This document shows, in pieces, positions 9,897 through 19,079 of a stretch of 64,000 nt of DNA (position 1 is the stretch's first letter; each line of letters begins with the position of its first letter). A program made the translations under genes and the position numbers. The notes under the pieces were generated by a model. That model searched no databases. It saw only the letters and a list, made by a program, of their open reading frames with translations, and was not told the DNA's origin. Origin of the DNA: Sphingosinicella sp. CPCC 101087 (GTDB lineage Bacteria > Pseudomonadota > Alphaproteobacteria > Sphingomonadales > Sphingomonadaceae); contig NZ_SBFF01000007.1 in NCBI RefSeq assembly GCF_004151485.1, positions 1-64,000 of the forward strand, written 5' to 3'.

Positions 9897-10157
9897 TTCT
9901 CCTTTCGCTCCGCAATCCGCCGCGCGCCGCTTCGACGGCCGAGCCGAGTCGGTGCTTCGTCTCGAGTAACGGTCCAGCCCGATGCCGGTCTCGGCCGAAG
10001 GACGGCCTGGATGGGATTCGGCGCGGATCGCGAGCCAATATTCCTCGCGCCACCGCAGTTTGGCTTCCTGCGGGCATCCCCTTTCTGGGGCGCTGGCATG
10101 GGGCGCTGGAAGGCTGCTAGGTGGTGGTGCAGACCCGGCCATCGGAAGGAGGACGAG

Positions 10158-10814
10158 GTGACGACGACCCTCAAGATCGACTTCGTCTCCGACGTGTCCT
10201 GCCCCTGGTGCATCATCGGTCTTCGCGGGCTCGAGGAAGGCCTCGACCGGGCGAGCGACGTCGTGCGCGGCGAGATCGTCTTTCAGCCGTTCGAGCTCAA
10301 TCCAGGCATGCCGCCGGAAGGGCAGAATATCGTCGAGCATGTTGCGCAGAAATATGGGTCTTCGCAGGCGCAAGCGGCCGAAAGCCGAAAGATGATTGGC
10401 GAAAAGGCGGCCGGCGTCGGCTTCACCATCGCCCTGTCCGAGGACAGCCGCATCTACAACACGTTCGACGCGCACCGCCTGCTCCACTGGGCGCGCGAAT
10501 CGGGTCATCAGAAGGCGCTGAAGGTCGCCCTGTTCGAGGCTTATTTCACCCACGGGCTCGATCCGTCCGATGCCGAGGTGCTCGCCGCGGCCGCGGAAAA
10601 AGCGGGGCTCGAGCCCGCTGCGGCGCGAGAGGTGCTCGCTTCCGGAAGATATGCGCAAGCGGTGCGAGATGCCGAGCGGCTCTGGCAGTCACGCGGAATC
10701 AGTGCCGTTCCGGCCGTGGTGATCGAGGACAAATATCTCATTTCGGGAGGACAGCCCCCTGAAGCCTTCGAGAAGGCGCTGCGCAGCATAGCGGCCGACC
10801 TGGCCGAGCCGTGA
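10158..10814 (+). CDS. DsbA-family oxidoreductase (FrnE-like)
   Basis: 218 residues from a GTG start at 10158 with a strong GGAAGGAGG seven bases upstream. The frame is open further upstream, but there is no better ribosome site. It has a thioredoxin-fold CPWC active site near residue 16, directly after the first strand. An inserted helical domain follows, then a cis-Pro loop (SAVPAVVI) and a C-terminal LISGGQPPEAF, as in the FrnE/2-hydroxychromene-2-carboxylate isomerase branch. There is no signal peptide, so it should act in the cytoplasm. It is probably a thiol-disulfide oxidoreductase; the substrate is unknown. Confidence 0.9.
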   Translation: MTTTLKIDFVSDVSCPWCIIGLRGLEEGLDRASDVVRGEIVFQPFELNPGMPPEGQNIVEHVAQKYGSSQAQAAESRKMIGEKAAGVGFTIALSEDSRIYNTFDAHRLLHWARESGHQKALKVALFEAYFTHGLDPSDAEVLAAAAEKAGLEPAAAREVLASGRYAQAVRDAERLWQSRGISAVPAVVIEDKYLISGGQPPEAFEKALRSIAADLAEP

Positions 10815-10823
10815 CCCAGACCG

Positions 10824-10849
10824 CGGCGCAGTATCTTCACCCTGCGCCG
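10824..10849. terminator. Stem-loop between convergent genes
   Basis: CGGCGCAG (10824-10831) and CTGCGCCG (10842-10849) form an 8-bp GC-rich stem with a 10-base loop, between the ends of the DsbA-family gene (+) and the DUF3008 gene (-). There is no strong T tract, so bidirectional termination is a guess. Confidence 0.4.
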
Positions 10850-10862
10850 TCACGCCGCAATG

Positions 10863-11048
10863 TCAGTCTCCGATGTGCTCGGGTTTGCCCTTGCGCTTGG
10901 TGGAAGCCATCTTCTCGAGCTCCTTTTCGGACATCGATTCGGCCATCGACTTGGACGCCCCCTTGAGCTTGCTCTTGGAGGTTTCGCCGCGCTTCGCCGA
11001 AAGGGCGGCGCCGGCAGCCTTCTGCTGGGCAGCGGATTTGGCAGGCAT
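10863..11048 (-). CDS. DUF3008-family small basic protein
   Basis: 61 residues, starting MPAKSAAQQKAAGAALSAKRG and continuing with a Lys/Ser/Ala-rich stretch that ends GKPEHIGD. This matches the DUF3008 family of small, highly charged proteins of unknown role. The start at 11048 has GGAAGGAGAAG about seven bases upstream. The open frame extends further back to 11318, but that part lies opposite astB and lacks coding character. Confidence 0.8.
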   Translation of the reverse strand: MPAKSAAQQKAAGAALSAKRGETSKSKLKGASKSMAESMSEKELEKMASTKRKGKPEHIGD

Positions 11049-11104
11049 TTCGCTTCTCCTTCCCGGACAGGAACGGGTCCCGCTGCGATGCGGTTCCGGC
11101 GAGC

Positions 11105-12358
11105 CTAGATGAGTTCGGGAAGCTCGAGCGTGCGGCAGAGCGCCGCGCGGGCCTTCTCGACCGCCTGCGTCAGCGCCGGATCGGCAAGATCGGGCGGGGC
11201 GATCTGCTCCGGCCAGTGCGCCTCGATGCAGGCCGATATCCGGTCCAGCCGGATCTCGTCGACGAGGAAGCGCGGATCGATGGTGGCTGGATCGGCCGCG
11301 ACACGCAGGCGCAGGCATGCGGGACCGCCGCCATTGGCCATCGACTGGCGAACGTCCACGACGATCAGCCGCCGGATCGGACCATTGCCTTCGACCATTT
11401 GCTCGAGCCAGTTCCAGACCGCCGGAGTCTCACGCGCTTCCTCGGGAACGACCAGGGCCATGACGCCCTCGGGCAGGGTCACGAGCTGCGCATTGAACAG
11501 ATAGGATCGAATGGCGTCTTCGAGGCTGATGGCGCTGGCGGGCACCTCGACGATCTCGAGCTCGGGCAGGCGCCGCTTCAAGGCGGCGTAGAAGTCGGGA
11601 CGGTCCTCGAAGGCCTGTTCGTGCGCGAAAAGCACATTCTCGTTCGCGACCGCGACGACGTCGTTGTGAAAGGCGCCGGCCGCGATTGCCGCCTCCGACT
11701 GCGCGACGAACAAGGTCCGATCGGGATCGAGACCGTGGAGCCGGGCGATCGCCCGGCACGCCTCGACATGCTGGCGCGCCGGAAACGGGCCGCCGCGAAC
11801 GCCGTGCACGAACACCTCGACGCCGGGGGATTCGTGACGGGCGCCCAGCCGCATGTGATTGGCCGCGCCTTCGTCGCCGAAGGTGGGCGGGATCGGCGGA
11901 TGGACAGCGAAATGCCGCTCGTCGGCGAACGCGATCTCGAGCTGGGCCAGCGTGCCTGGCCATTCATGGCTGCGATGCGCCATGGTTCGGAGGTTGGCGA
12001 CGGTGAGGTGGCAGCGCCCGTCGGCCGTGTCGGGCGCGGGCGACACGGTCGCCGCATTGGCCGCCCACATCGCCGAGGCGGAGAAGGCCGTCTGGCGTAG
12101 CGAATCCGGGACTGTGTCGGGATCGGTGCCGAGCGCGGCAAGCCATTCGCGATTGGGGCGGGGGTGGGGGAGGAAGACGCCCTGGTTCAGGCCGAGCGCA
12201 AGGTTGCGGCGCATTTTCTCCACTCCCTGCAACGCGGCCGCGCGCGGAAACGCGATCGCGCCTTTGTTGGTGGTGGAGGCGATGTTGCCCAGGCTGAGGC
12301 CGGAATAATTGTGGCTCGGACCCACGATTCCGTCGAAATTGATCTCGACGATCGCCAC
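11105..12358 (-). CDS. astB: N-succinylarginine dihydrolase
   Basis: 417 residues; the second enzyme of the arginine succinyltransferase (AST) pathway. It hydrolyses N2-succinylarginine to N2-succinylornithine, two ammonia and CO2. The N-terminus (VEINFDGIVGPSHNYSGLS) and the catalytic-Cys motif GGGPACLRLRV (Cys-348) are family hallmarks. The fold is the amidinotransferase-type pentein. It starts with GTG three bases after astA stops, so the two are surely co-transcribed. Length is slightly below the usual 440 or so. Confidence 0.96.
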   Translation of the reverse strand: MAIVEINFDGIVGPSHNYSGLSLGNIASTTNKGAIAFPRAAALQGVEKMRRNLALGLNQGVFLPHPRPNREWLAALGTDPDTVPDSLRQTAFSASAMWAANAATVSPAPDTADGRCHLTVANLRTMAHRSHEWPGTLAQLEIAFADERHFAVHPPIPPTFGDEGAANHMRLGARHESPGVEVFVHGVRGGPFPARQHVEACRAIARLHGLDPDRTLFVAQSEAAIAAGAFHNDVVAVANENVLFAHEQAFEDRPDFYAALKRRLPELEIVEVPASAISLEDAIRSYLFNAQLVTLPEGVMALVVPEEARETPAVWNWLEQMVEGNGPIRRLIVVDVRQSMANGGGPACLRLRVAADPATIDPRFLVDEIRLDRISACIEAHWPEQIAPPDLADPALTQAVEKARAALCRTLELPELI

Positions 12359-12361
12359 GGC

Positions 12362-13381
12362 CTAGCGGCCCATGGCGAGGAAGCTGGCCCCCGGAGCGAT
12401 GCCGAGCAAGGCAGCACTGTCGGGATCGAGCGCGGCGTTGCCGGACTTGCCAGGATGTAGCCTACCATAGCAGGCGACGAAATCCTGGAGCCGGCCGGAT
12501 GCGAGCAGCGCTTTCTGCCCCTCTTTCTCGTTTTCGGTCCCGGCCAATGTGAAGGCGCGGGATTCGCGGATGGTGCGGATCCGATCCGTCGCCACCGACA
12601 TGGTCGGTCCTCCGTCGAAAATGTCGACATAGCCGTCGGCGGTGAAACCCTCATGTTCCAGCATCTTCATCGCGGCGCGGCCGGACGGGTGGGGAACGCC
12701 GAGCACCATTCGTGCCGATTCCGGCAGCATCGCCGTGTAGATCGGCGTCTTCGGCATCAGGTCGGCGATGAACTGGGTGCCGTGGGCGGCGTTGAACTCG
12801 TCCGCTTCCTGGAAACTCATCCCGAAGAATCGGCCGGCTATGGCGTCCCAGAAAGGCGAGCCGCCGCCTTCGTCGATGACGCCGCGCAATTCGGCGATCA
12901 CCTTCTTGGCGAAGCGCTCGCGGTGGAGCTTGATGAACAGATAGCGGCTGCGTGCCAGCAACAGGCCCAGGCCGCCGGCCCGCTCGCCCGGGTGGAGAAA
13001 CAGGCCGCCGACCTCCGAGCAGCCCTCGAAATCGGTGCACAGGGTCAGCATCTCGGCCTTGAAGGTGCGGCCGAGCTCGGGCGAGGTCTGGGTGAGCGTG
13101 CTGATCCGATAGCTATAGAAGGGCTGCTCCGTTCCGACGCGGCTGAAGATCTGGCACGTCCCGCGAATCTGGCCCGTCTCGACATTCTCGAGCACGAACA
13201 GGAACAAGTTGCCCAGTTCCAGGTCCGGCTCGCGGCTGAAGGCGTCGGCCGATTGCGCCAGCTTGTCGACCAGGGCGCCCCGGTCCGGCGGCAGGTTGGT
13301 GAATCCGCCTCCGGTCAGCTTCGCCATCTCGTAGATCGCCTCGAAATCGTCGTTCCGGGCGGGCCGCACCCTGAAGCTCAT
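12362..13381 (-). CDS. astA: Arginine N-succinyltransferase
   Basis: 339 residues; the first AST-pathway enzyme, which transfers a succinyl group from succinyl-CoA to the alpha-amino group of arginine. The sequence starts with a GNAT-like RVRPARNDDFEAIYEMAKLTGGGFTNLP. It contains FLHPGERAGGLGLLLARSRYLF and DAIAGRFFGMSF, typical of AstA. Its ATG overlaps the stop of the upstream M20 hydrolase by four bases (ATGA). This is the single-chain AstA form, not the paired AruF/AruG form. Confidence 0.95.
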   Translation of the reverse strand: MSFRVRPARNDDFEAIYEMAKLTGGGFTNLPPDRGALVDKLAQSADAFSREPDLELGNLFLFVLENVETGQIRGTCQIFSRVGTEQPFYSYRISTLTQTSPELGRTFKAEMLTLCTDFEGCSEVGGLFLHPGERAGGLGLLLARSRYLFIKLHRERFAKKVIAELRGVIDEGGGSPFWDAIAGRFFGMSFQEADEFNAAHGTQFIADLMPKTPIYTAMLPESARMVLGVPHPSGRAAMKMLEHEGFTADGYVDIFDGGPTMSVATDRIRTIRESRAFTLAGTENEKEGQKALLASGRLQDFVACYGRLHPGKSGNAALDPDSAALLGIAPGASFLAMGR

Positions 13382-14592
13382 GGCATGTCCCCCTCGGCCA
13401 GTCGCAGGATGGTCAGCGCCGAAAGGCGGGCGCGCTCGACCAGGCTTTCGACGATCAAAAATTCGTCCTCGCTATGGATGGCGCCGCCGCGCACGCCCAT
13501 CGTGTCGACCACCGGCACGCCGCACGCCGCGATATTGTTGCCGTCGCACACGCCGCCGGTGTCGCGCCAGCCAATCTCCTGGCAGAGATCCGCGCCGCAG
13601 CGGCGGACCAAGCCGAACAATGCCTCGGCTCGGGGGTCGATCGGCTTGGGCGGGCGGCCAAAGCCGCCATGGATCCGGATCTTCACGTCGTGCTCCGCCG
13701 CGATCGCCGCGACCGCCTCGTCCAGGAGCGTCCGGGCGCGAATCTCGTCCTCGGGCTTCGACGGCCGGAAGTTGACCCTCAGCACCGCCTTGTCCGGCAC
13801 GACATTGTTCGGCCCGCCGCCGTCGATGCGCGCGGGATTGACCTTGAGCCCCGGTCGACTCGCCTGGGCGAGGCGCAGCGCCAGGTCGGCGGCAGCGAGA
13901 AGGGCGTTGCGTCCCTCCTCCGGGTTGCGCCCGGCATGGGCGCTCCGGCCCTGCACGAAGAGGCTGAAATTGCCGCTTCCCGGCCGCGCTCCGGCCAGTG
14001 TGCCGTCAGGAAGCGCCGCGGGTTCGTAGGTGAGGGCGGCCCGCTTCCCTAGCGATGCCTCGGCGATCAGGGCCGCCGATCCGGCCGATCCGGTCTCCTC
14101 GTCGCTGTTGATCACCACTTCATATCCGATCCGGGCCGCGATGGGAGTCGCCTCGACCGCCCGCAGGGCGGCGAGCATGACTGCCAGCCCTCCTTTCATG
14201 TCGGCGACGCCTGGGCCGCCGAGCACTTCCTTCTCCGTGCGCCAGAACACGTCCTGGAACGCGTGCTCGGAGCCGAACACCGTGTCCATATGGCCGGTGA
14301 AGAGCAGCTGGAGCGGCGCTTCGGGCCGGACCCTCAGATGGAGGTTCGCGCCGTGGCCGACAGGGCTCAGCGATCCATCGGATGCCATCGCGTCGACCGG
14401 AGCGGGATCACGAAGGTCCAGCACGCCGGGGAGCAGCGAGAAGGCGTCGGCGAGAAGCCGCGCCATCCGGTCGAGCCCCGCCAGATTGCGCGTTCCGCTG
14501 TTGATCCCCGACCAGGCGATCACCTGATCGATCATCGGTGCGCCGCCGCAATGCTCCATCGCGGCGGCCTCGATACGGGTGAGGTTCTGCAT
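13378..14592 (-). CDS. M20-family zinc hydrolase, first gene of the astA-astB cluster
   Basis: 404 residues of the M20/ArgE/CPG2 metallopeptidase family. Visible metal and catalytic residues are H101 and D103 (TGHMDTV), bridging D131 (GVADMKGG), the E165-E166 pair (SDEETGS), E190, and a late His in GGAIHSEDE. There is no signal peptide, so it is cytoplasmic. It is translationally coupled to astA and astB. The cluster has no astE; a desuccinylase/deacylase acting on succinylated or other N-acyl amino acids is a reasonable inference from context but not shown by sequence. Confidence 0.85.
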   Translation of the reverse strand: MQNLTRIEAAAMEHCGGAPMIDQVIAWSGINSGTRNLAGLDRMARLLADAFSLLPGVLDLRDPAPVDAMASDGSLSPVGHGANLHLRVRPEAPLQLLFTGHMDTVFGSEHAFQDVFWRTEKEVLGGPGVADMKGGLAVMLAALRAVEATPIAARIGYEVVINSDEETGSAGSAALIAEASLGKRAALTYEPAALPDGTLAGARPGSGNFSLFVQGRSAHAGRNPEEGRNALLAAADLALRLAQASRPGLKVNPARIDGGGPNNVVPDKAVLRVNFRPSKPEDEIRARTLLDEAVAAIAAEHDVKIRIHGGFGRPPKPIDPRAEALFGLVRRCGADLCQEIGWRDTGGVCDGNNIAACGVPVVDTMGVRGGAIHSEDEFLIVESLVERARLSALTILRLAEGDMP

Positions 14593-14632
14593 GCGGGGCG
14601 TGTAGACCGGACCGCCGGCGAAAGGAAAGGTG

Positions 14633-14694
14633 GGTCGGCACCCAAAGCGGACGGGCCCGCGCTGGCCGTCGCGCCTTGTGGGTGCGAGCCGACC
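14633..14694 (-). terminator. Imperfect stem-loop between the secreted hydrolase and the M20-astAB operon
   Basis: The arms are GGTCGGC..ACCCA (14633-14644) and TGGGT..GCCGACC (14679-14694), with a four-base bulge. It lies between the 3' end of the minus-strand hydrolase gene and the start of the M20 gene. It could end transcription of the former. No T tract follows, so it could equally be a leader structure. Confidence 0.35.
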
Positions 14695-14708
14695 AGGGGG
14701 CGCTGCCG

Positions 14709-15989
14709 TCAGCGGCAGTCGGGCCTTCGATCAGTGACCCCGGTCAGCGCGACGTCGCCATAATCGTGGGTCAGGCAGCCCTTCGTCCAGTCGACGAGCA
14801 GCGGGAAATAGCCCGGCGCGTGCCGGGTTCCGGTGCGGGTCCCATCCGGATTCTCGATATATTCGAGGATGCCGTGGTCGGTCCGCGGAAACATGGCTAT
14901 CTGGATCGGACGACCCTCGCGGCGGAGCGCGCCAAGCCGCTCCAGCGTCACTTCCGGAGGCGCGGCGCGGTCGTTTCCCGCCCCGATCCAGAGCACGGGC
15001 GCCAACACTGCCCGAAGGACCGGTATCGGGTCGTAATCCCAGTCGATGTCCAGCCGATCGAATCGCTCCCGCCCCTCGCGGCGCAAAGTCGCTTCGTCGA
15101 GGGCGAGGATGCCGCCGGTGAATTCGCCCTCGATCGCACCGAACCACGGTTCGTCGCCATAAGCGCGGCGGAGTCGGTCGAGTGCGTCGAACCCCTCGGT
15201 GAATCCCGACGCGATCAGCGCGCCCGTAACGCCGGTTACCTCGCGCGCCTTGGCGAGCACGTCCGGGCCGTAGCCGAGCGCCTTCAGTTCGGTCTCCACC
15301 TCCTCCGCATCTTCTTCCTGCGGCGACAGGACCAGCCCGTAATTGACGACGATGAAATCGGGCTGGACCCTCTCGGCGGCGAGCGGAGCGACCCAGCCGC
15401 CCTGGCTGAAGCCGTGAAGGCCGAGCGGTCCATGCCTGCCTCGAGCGCGGGTGCGCGCGTGCGCGGCGGCGGCAGAGAGATCCTGTGCCAGCCGGCGGAA
15501 GTTCATGTGGAACTCGCCTTGCGAGGAGCCGGTGCCCCTCTTGTCGAAAATGAAGGCGCTGATGCCGTTTGCGGCAAGGATGTAGGGCACGGCGACGCGG
15601 CCGCCGATCCAACCCGTATTCTCCGACCCATGCGCCATCACGACCAGCGGTGTCGTCGCGCCGGCATCGGCCGGCTCGATCAGTTCGCCGGCCAGCCGGA
15701 CTCCCTCGCTTTCAAAATCGGTTCGGGTGATCTTCAGCGGCACCTTCGCCCATGCGGACGAATCGCCGCCGCCGGCGCCGACGATCCGCTCGCCGTCGCA
15801 CCGGATCGGGGCATCCGCACTCCCCATGGGGCCGCGCCGTCCATCGAAGAAGGTGTAGCGCATGCCCCCGGCCGCCGGCGTGGTGAGCACGGCAAGGTCG
15901 CCGGAGGGCGATCGATAGGCGCCGGCCTCGCACGCCAAGCCGGGCGCGGCCAGGCAGAACGCCATGAGGATGAAGGCGGCGAATTTCAT
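14709..15989 (-). CDS. Secreted alpha/beta hydrolase
   Basis: 426 residues from ATG 15989, which has GGAG about eight bases upstream (an in-frame GTG lies four codons earlier). A signal peptide covers MKFAAFILMAFCLAAPGLACE. An N-terminal beta domain of about 100 residues precedes an alpha/beta hydrolase core with VMAHGSENTG (oxyanion region), FDKRGTGSSQGE, and the nucleophile elbow GFSQGG. The likely acid is in IGAGNDRAAPP and the base is His in PRTDHGILEY. The substrate is unknown; esterase or peptidase are both possible. Confidence 0.85.
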   Translation of the reverse strand: MKFAAFILMAFCLAAPGLACEAGAYRSPSGDLAVLTTPAAGGMRYTFFDGRRGPMGSADAPIRCDGERIVGAGGGDSSAWAKVPLKITRTDFESEGVRLAGELIEPADAGATTPLVVMAHGSENTGWIGGRVAVPYILAANGISAFIFDKRGTGSSQGEFHMNFRRLAQDLSAAAAHARTRARGRHGPLGLHGFSQGGWVAPLAAERVQPDFIVVNYGLVLSPQEEDAEEVETELKALGYGPDVLAKAREVTGVTGALIASGFTEGFDALDRLRRAYGDEPWFGAIEGEFTGGILALDEATLRREGRERFDRLDIDWDYDPIPVLRAVLAPVLWIGAGNDRAAPPEVTLERLGALRREGRPIQIAMFPRTDHGILEYIENPDGTRTGTRHAPGYFPLLVDWTKGCLTHDYGDVALTGVTDRRPDCR

Positions 15990-16053
15990 CTCGTTCTCCA
16001 CGTTTCGAGCGGTGAGGCCGTGATAGCCCGCTCCCGCCGGCGCGGATTGAACG

Positions 16054-16866
16054 TTATTGCTCCCGATAGCGTCCAGGCGAGACGCCGACGATTCGCTGGA
16101 AATGGCGCGTGAGGTGACTCTGGTCGGCGAAGCCGACCTCCAGCGCGATCTCGGCGATCGGCCTGGTTCCCTTCAGCAGTCTACGCGCCTCCGCAACCCG
16201 GCGCTGGTTGCGATAGGCGAGGGGGGTCAGGCCGACCTCGCTTCGAAACGAGCGGAGCAGGTGGAATGGACTGAGCCTGGCGATTTCGGCCAGTTCGGAA
16301 AGGCGGAACGGCTCCGCATGTCGACTGTCGAGATAGTCCTTGGCCCGCGCGATCGCTTCGCGAAATCGGGGCCTTTTTAGTTCCGTGCCGGCTATCTCGG
16401 CGGATGCAAGGGCGGCGGCGATCTCCGCCAGCGTCTCCTCCTGCTCGAGCGCGTCGCCGCCCAGGCGGAGCCGCCGATGGGCGTTGGTCAGCAAACGATG
16501 AAGGCCGGGCGAATGGCTGGCGGGGCTGACGAAGCCGGGCAGTCCCGCTTCGTCCGGAAGCCATCGCGCCATCGACTCGGCCGGAATGTAGAAGCCCCGG
16601 TAACGGAGGGGCTCGGCGCCGATGGTGGAGTTGGAATGCGGCTCGTCCGGCTGCAAGAAGAGCGTGCTGCCGACGCCGAGGCTGTGGCTTCCGCCCCTGA
16701 CGCAGAGCCGCTCGGCACCTCCGACAACGGCACCTATGACATATTCGGGATGGGCGTGGAACGGAAAGTCGCGCCGGAAATAGGAGAAGGAAATCAGCTC
16801 CACCCCGGGCAGGTGCGCCGGGCGACTGAAGGTCGCGACGTCCTGTGACTGATCGATCTTGCTCAA
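16054..16866 (-). CDS. AraC-family transcriptional regulator
   Basis: 270 residues from a TTG start. The N-terminal half is a cupin-like sensing domain with FPFHAHPEYVIGAV and DEPHSN. The C-terminal hundred residues form the AraC double helix-turn-helix, with RLSPFHLLRSFRSEVGLTPLAYRNQ and IAEIALEVGFADQSHLTRHFQRIVGVSPGRYR. The ligand is unknown. It sits between a secreted hydrolase and a secreted cupin gene, either of which could be a target. Confidence 0.92.
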   Translation of the reverse strand: MSKIDQSQDVATFSRPAHLPGVELISFSYFRRDFPFHAHPEYVIGAVVGGAERLCVRGGSHSLGVGSTLFLQPDEPHSNSTIGAEPLRYRGFYIPAESMARWLPDEAGLPGFVSPASHSPGLHRLLTNAHRRLRLGGDALEQEETLAEIAAALASAEIAGTELKRPRFREAIARAKDYLDSRHAEPFRLSELAEIARLSPFHLLRSFRSEVGLTPLAYRNQRRVAEARRLLKGTRPIAEIALEVGFADQSHLTRHFQRIVGVSPGRYREQ

Positions 16867-16897
16867 TGCCCGCTCACGATCTTCTCGGCCTCCGCCG

Positions 16898-17362
16898 TCA
16901 CTCCGAAAGATAGGTTTCGTACGGATCCTCGTTGATCAGCAGGATCACGCATTCGCTCTCGGACATACAAGCGTCGCCGTGCGGCTGATCGGCTTTTTGC
17001 GTCCAATAGGCGCCCGGCCGCAGCTCGAGTCCCATTCCTTCGCCGGTCTCCGGGACCCAATGGGTCCATGTTCCGGAAATCACGACCGCCCTGTAATCGG
17101 CAGTATGGGCGTGGATCGGCGCCCGAAAGCCGCCGGGCACCTTCAGCAAGGTTCCCGCCGGACCTTCAGCCCGGTTGCCCCACAAGGGTCCGAGCTGCTG
17201 AGGCTGTCCGGGAGCTTCATCGGCAAAGGGGATCTGCTCGGCCGGCACATACGCGTTCTCGATCTGCGCCGGAGCCGCCTGGCCGGCACCCGGCGCCGGC
17301 GAGGCGATCAGCGCGACGGAGAGGCAAAGGGCGAGGCGCAATCCTCTGACGCATAAAATCAC
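16898..17362 (-). CDS. Secreted cupin-fold protein (DUF4437-like)
   Basis: 154 residues from a GTG start with AAGGAG upstream. A signal peptide is followed by a single cupin barrel: PIHAHTADYRAVVISG supplies the first metal-ligand His pair, and a later KADQPHGD supplies another. Similar proteins are annotated DUF4437 and probably bind a metal in the periplasm. The reaction is unknown. Two cysteines in ACMSESEC could pair. Confidence 0.7.
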   Translation of the reverse strand: MILCVRGLRLALCLSVALIASPAPGAGQAAPAQIENAYVPAEQIPFADEAPGQPQQLGPLWGNRAEGPAGTLLKVPGGFRAPIHAHTADYRAVVISGTWTHWVPETGEGMGLELRPGAYWTQKADQPHGDACMSESECVILLINEDPYETYLSE

Positions 17363-17403
17363 GGCGCGGCTCCTTCATGCGGATGTGCATTACCAACGCG
17401 TAT

Positions 17404-17877
17404 CTAGAGCCATTCGGAGAAAGCCTCGACGATGTCCTCGTAGAGCTTCTTCTTGAACGGCACGATCATCGCCGGAAGCTCGGCCGGTTCTGCCCATTTC
17501 CAGGCGCGGAACTCGGGATGCGGCGTGGCGATGTCTATGTCCTCGTCCTGACCGAGGAAGCGGGCGAGGAACCAGGTCTGGCGCTGCCCGCGCCAGGGCT
17601 TCTTCCATATCTTGCCCACCAGATCCTCGGGCAGATCGTAGGTGAGCTCCTCCCTGGCGCGGGTGATGATCTCGACCAAGTCCGGACGTATCCCGGTCTC
17701 TTCCTCCAGCTCGCGCAGCGCGCCGGCGAGCGGCTCCTCGCCGGGGTCGAGCCCGCCCTGGGGCATCTGCCAGGCCTCCAGCGTGCTGTCGAGCCGCTGG
17801 CCGACCCAGACCTTGCCGGCATGACTGATCAGCATGACGCCGACGGCGGGGCGGTAGAGATCGCCTTCGTCCATCAT
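17404..17877 (-). CDS. rppH: RNA pyrophosphohydrolase (NUDIX)
   Basis: 157 residues with a complete Nudix box at 41-63 (GGLDPGEEPLAGALRELEEE, then TGI). The family features YRPAVGVMLI at the N-terminus, EAWQMPQGG, and KPWRGQRQTWF are all present, as in RppH/NudH. RppH removes pyrophosphate from the 5' end of mRNA and starts RNase E-dependent decay. It starts at 17877 (two tandem ATGs), overlapping the esterase stop by four bases, so the pair is coupled. Confidence 0.94.
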   Translation of the reverse strand: MMDEGDLYRPAVGVMLISHAGKVWVGQRLDSTLEAWQMPQGGLDPGEEPLAGALRELEEETGIRPDLVEIITRAREELTYDLPEDLVGKIWKKPWRGQRQTWFLARFLGQDEDIDIATPHPEFRAWKWAEPAELPAMIVPFKKKLYEDIVEAFSEWL

Positions 17878-18821
17878 CGCGGCACCTCCGAAAGCATCAG
17901 CCTGAGGGCCGCGACGCAGCCCCTGATGTCGTCCGCGGACGAGGGAACCGCCTTTCTCAGGTTGATGAAGCCGTGGATATTGCCCCGAGCCTCGCGGAAG
18001 ATGGTGGGCACGCCGGCCTGGATGCACGCGGCCGCATAAGCCCGGCCCTGGTCCCGTATCGGATCCAGGCTGGCGGTGACGACGAGGGTGGGCGGCATGC
18101 CGTGCTGGCTCTTCACCATCGGCGCGTAGCGCCAGTCGTCGATATCGGCGGCATAGCATTGGTCGTACCAGTCCATGCTCTTGCCGCTGAGCAGATAGCC
18201 TTCGCCGAAGTCGGTTCGACTCGGATAGCCCCTGCTGGGATCGGCGGCCGGATAGATCGGCCATTGTGCCAGCACCGGCACCGCTGCCGGATCGTCGCGC
18301 AGCGCGAGCGAGACGACGATGGCGAAATTTCCTCCCGCGCTGTCGCCGGCGACGACGAGGCCCGTCACCTGGCGGCCGAGCGCCTCGGGGCTCATGGCGG
18401 CCCAGCGCGCCGCGGCGATCGCGTCCTCCACGCCCGCAGGCCATGGATGCTCGGGCGCCAGGCGGTAATCGACGGCGAGCACCGGCATGTCCATCTCGCG
18501 CGCCATTTCGGCGCAGAAGGGCTCGTGCGTGTCGAGGTCGCCGAGGACGAATCCGCCGCCGTGGAAGAAGAGGAAGAGCGGTCCGGGCTCGCGCGCGTCG
18601 CGTGCATCGAAGAGCCGCAGCCTGATCTCTCCGCCCGGCCCCGGCATGGCGAGGTCGCGGATCACGGCCAGCTCTCCGGTCGGCGCGTCCGCGACATGGC
18701 GGGATCTCGCCATCATGATACGGGCCTCGGCCGGCCCCATCTCATAGCTCTTGGGCCCAGGCAGATTGTTCAGATAGTCGAGAAACAGCCGGACATCGGG
18801 GCGCACGAAAGGCTCGGCCAT
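17874..18821 (-). CDS. Alpha/beta hydrolase of the hormone-sensitive lipase type
   Basis: 315 residues. The oxyanion motif FHGGGFVLGDLDTHE (about residue 83), the nucleophile GDSAGGNF (about 158), the acid in SLDPIRDQGRAY and the His in IHGFINL define an HSL/bacterial family IV esterase. No signal peptide is visible, so it should be cytoplasmic. CGGAG precedes the ATG. Such enzymes hydrolyse short- to medium-chain esters. It is co-transcribed with rppH. Confidence 0.92.
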   Translation of the reverse strand: MAEPFVRPDVRLFLDYLNNLPGPKSYEMGPAEARIMMARSRHVADAPTGELAVIRDLAMPGPGGEIRLRLFDARDAREPGPLFLFFHGGGFVLGDLDTHEPFCAEMAREMDMPVLAVDYRLAPEHPWPAGVEDAIAAARWAAMSPEALGRQVTGLVVAGDSAGGNFAIVVSLALRDDPAAVPVLAQWPIYPAADPSRGYPSRTDFGEGYLLSGKSMDWYDQCYAADIDDWRYAPMVKSQHGMPPTLVVTASLDPIRDQGRAYAAACIQAGVPTIFREARGNIHGFINLRKAVPSSADDIRGCVAALRLMLSEVPR

Positions 18822-19079
18822 GGAAACTCCGGTTTAACTCGTGATTCGAAGCGCCTATTTAAGGACCGATCGCTGCAGGTCGAGCCATGTCGCCGGCCCG
18901 CGGGGTGAAACAGGCTGCCGGCCGCGAGGCGGCAAGCGAGTTTTCGCCCGTCGAACCGTGGCGGTTTGAAACGATCTTGTCTTGCGGGTCCGCCGCGCCG
19001 TGGTGAGTTGTGAGGGGCGCCCCGCGTCGCTACGTTCGCCCGCGCGGCGGCTGGAACCGCCTAGTTGAAGGAAGCGCCC

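Noticed and set aside
9682-10077. 131-codon minus-strand ORF containing RPKGFEPLTPRFVVWCSIQL
   Set aside because: That peptide is the antisense translation of tRNA-Arg, a well-known false-gene artefact.
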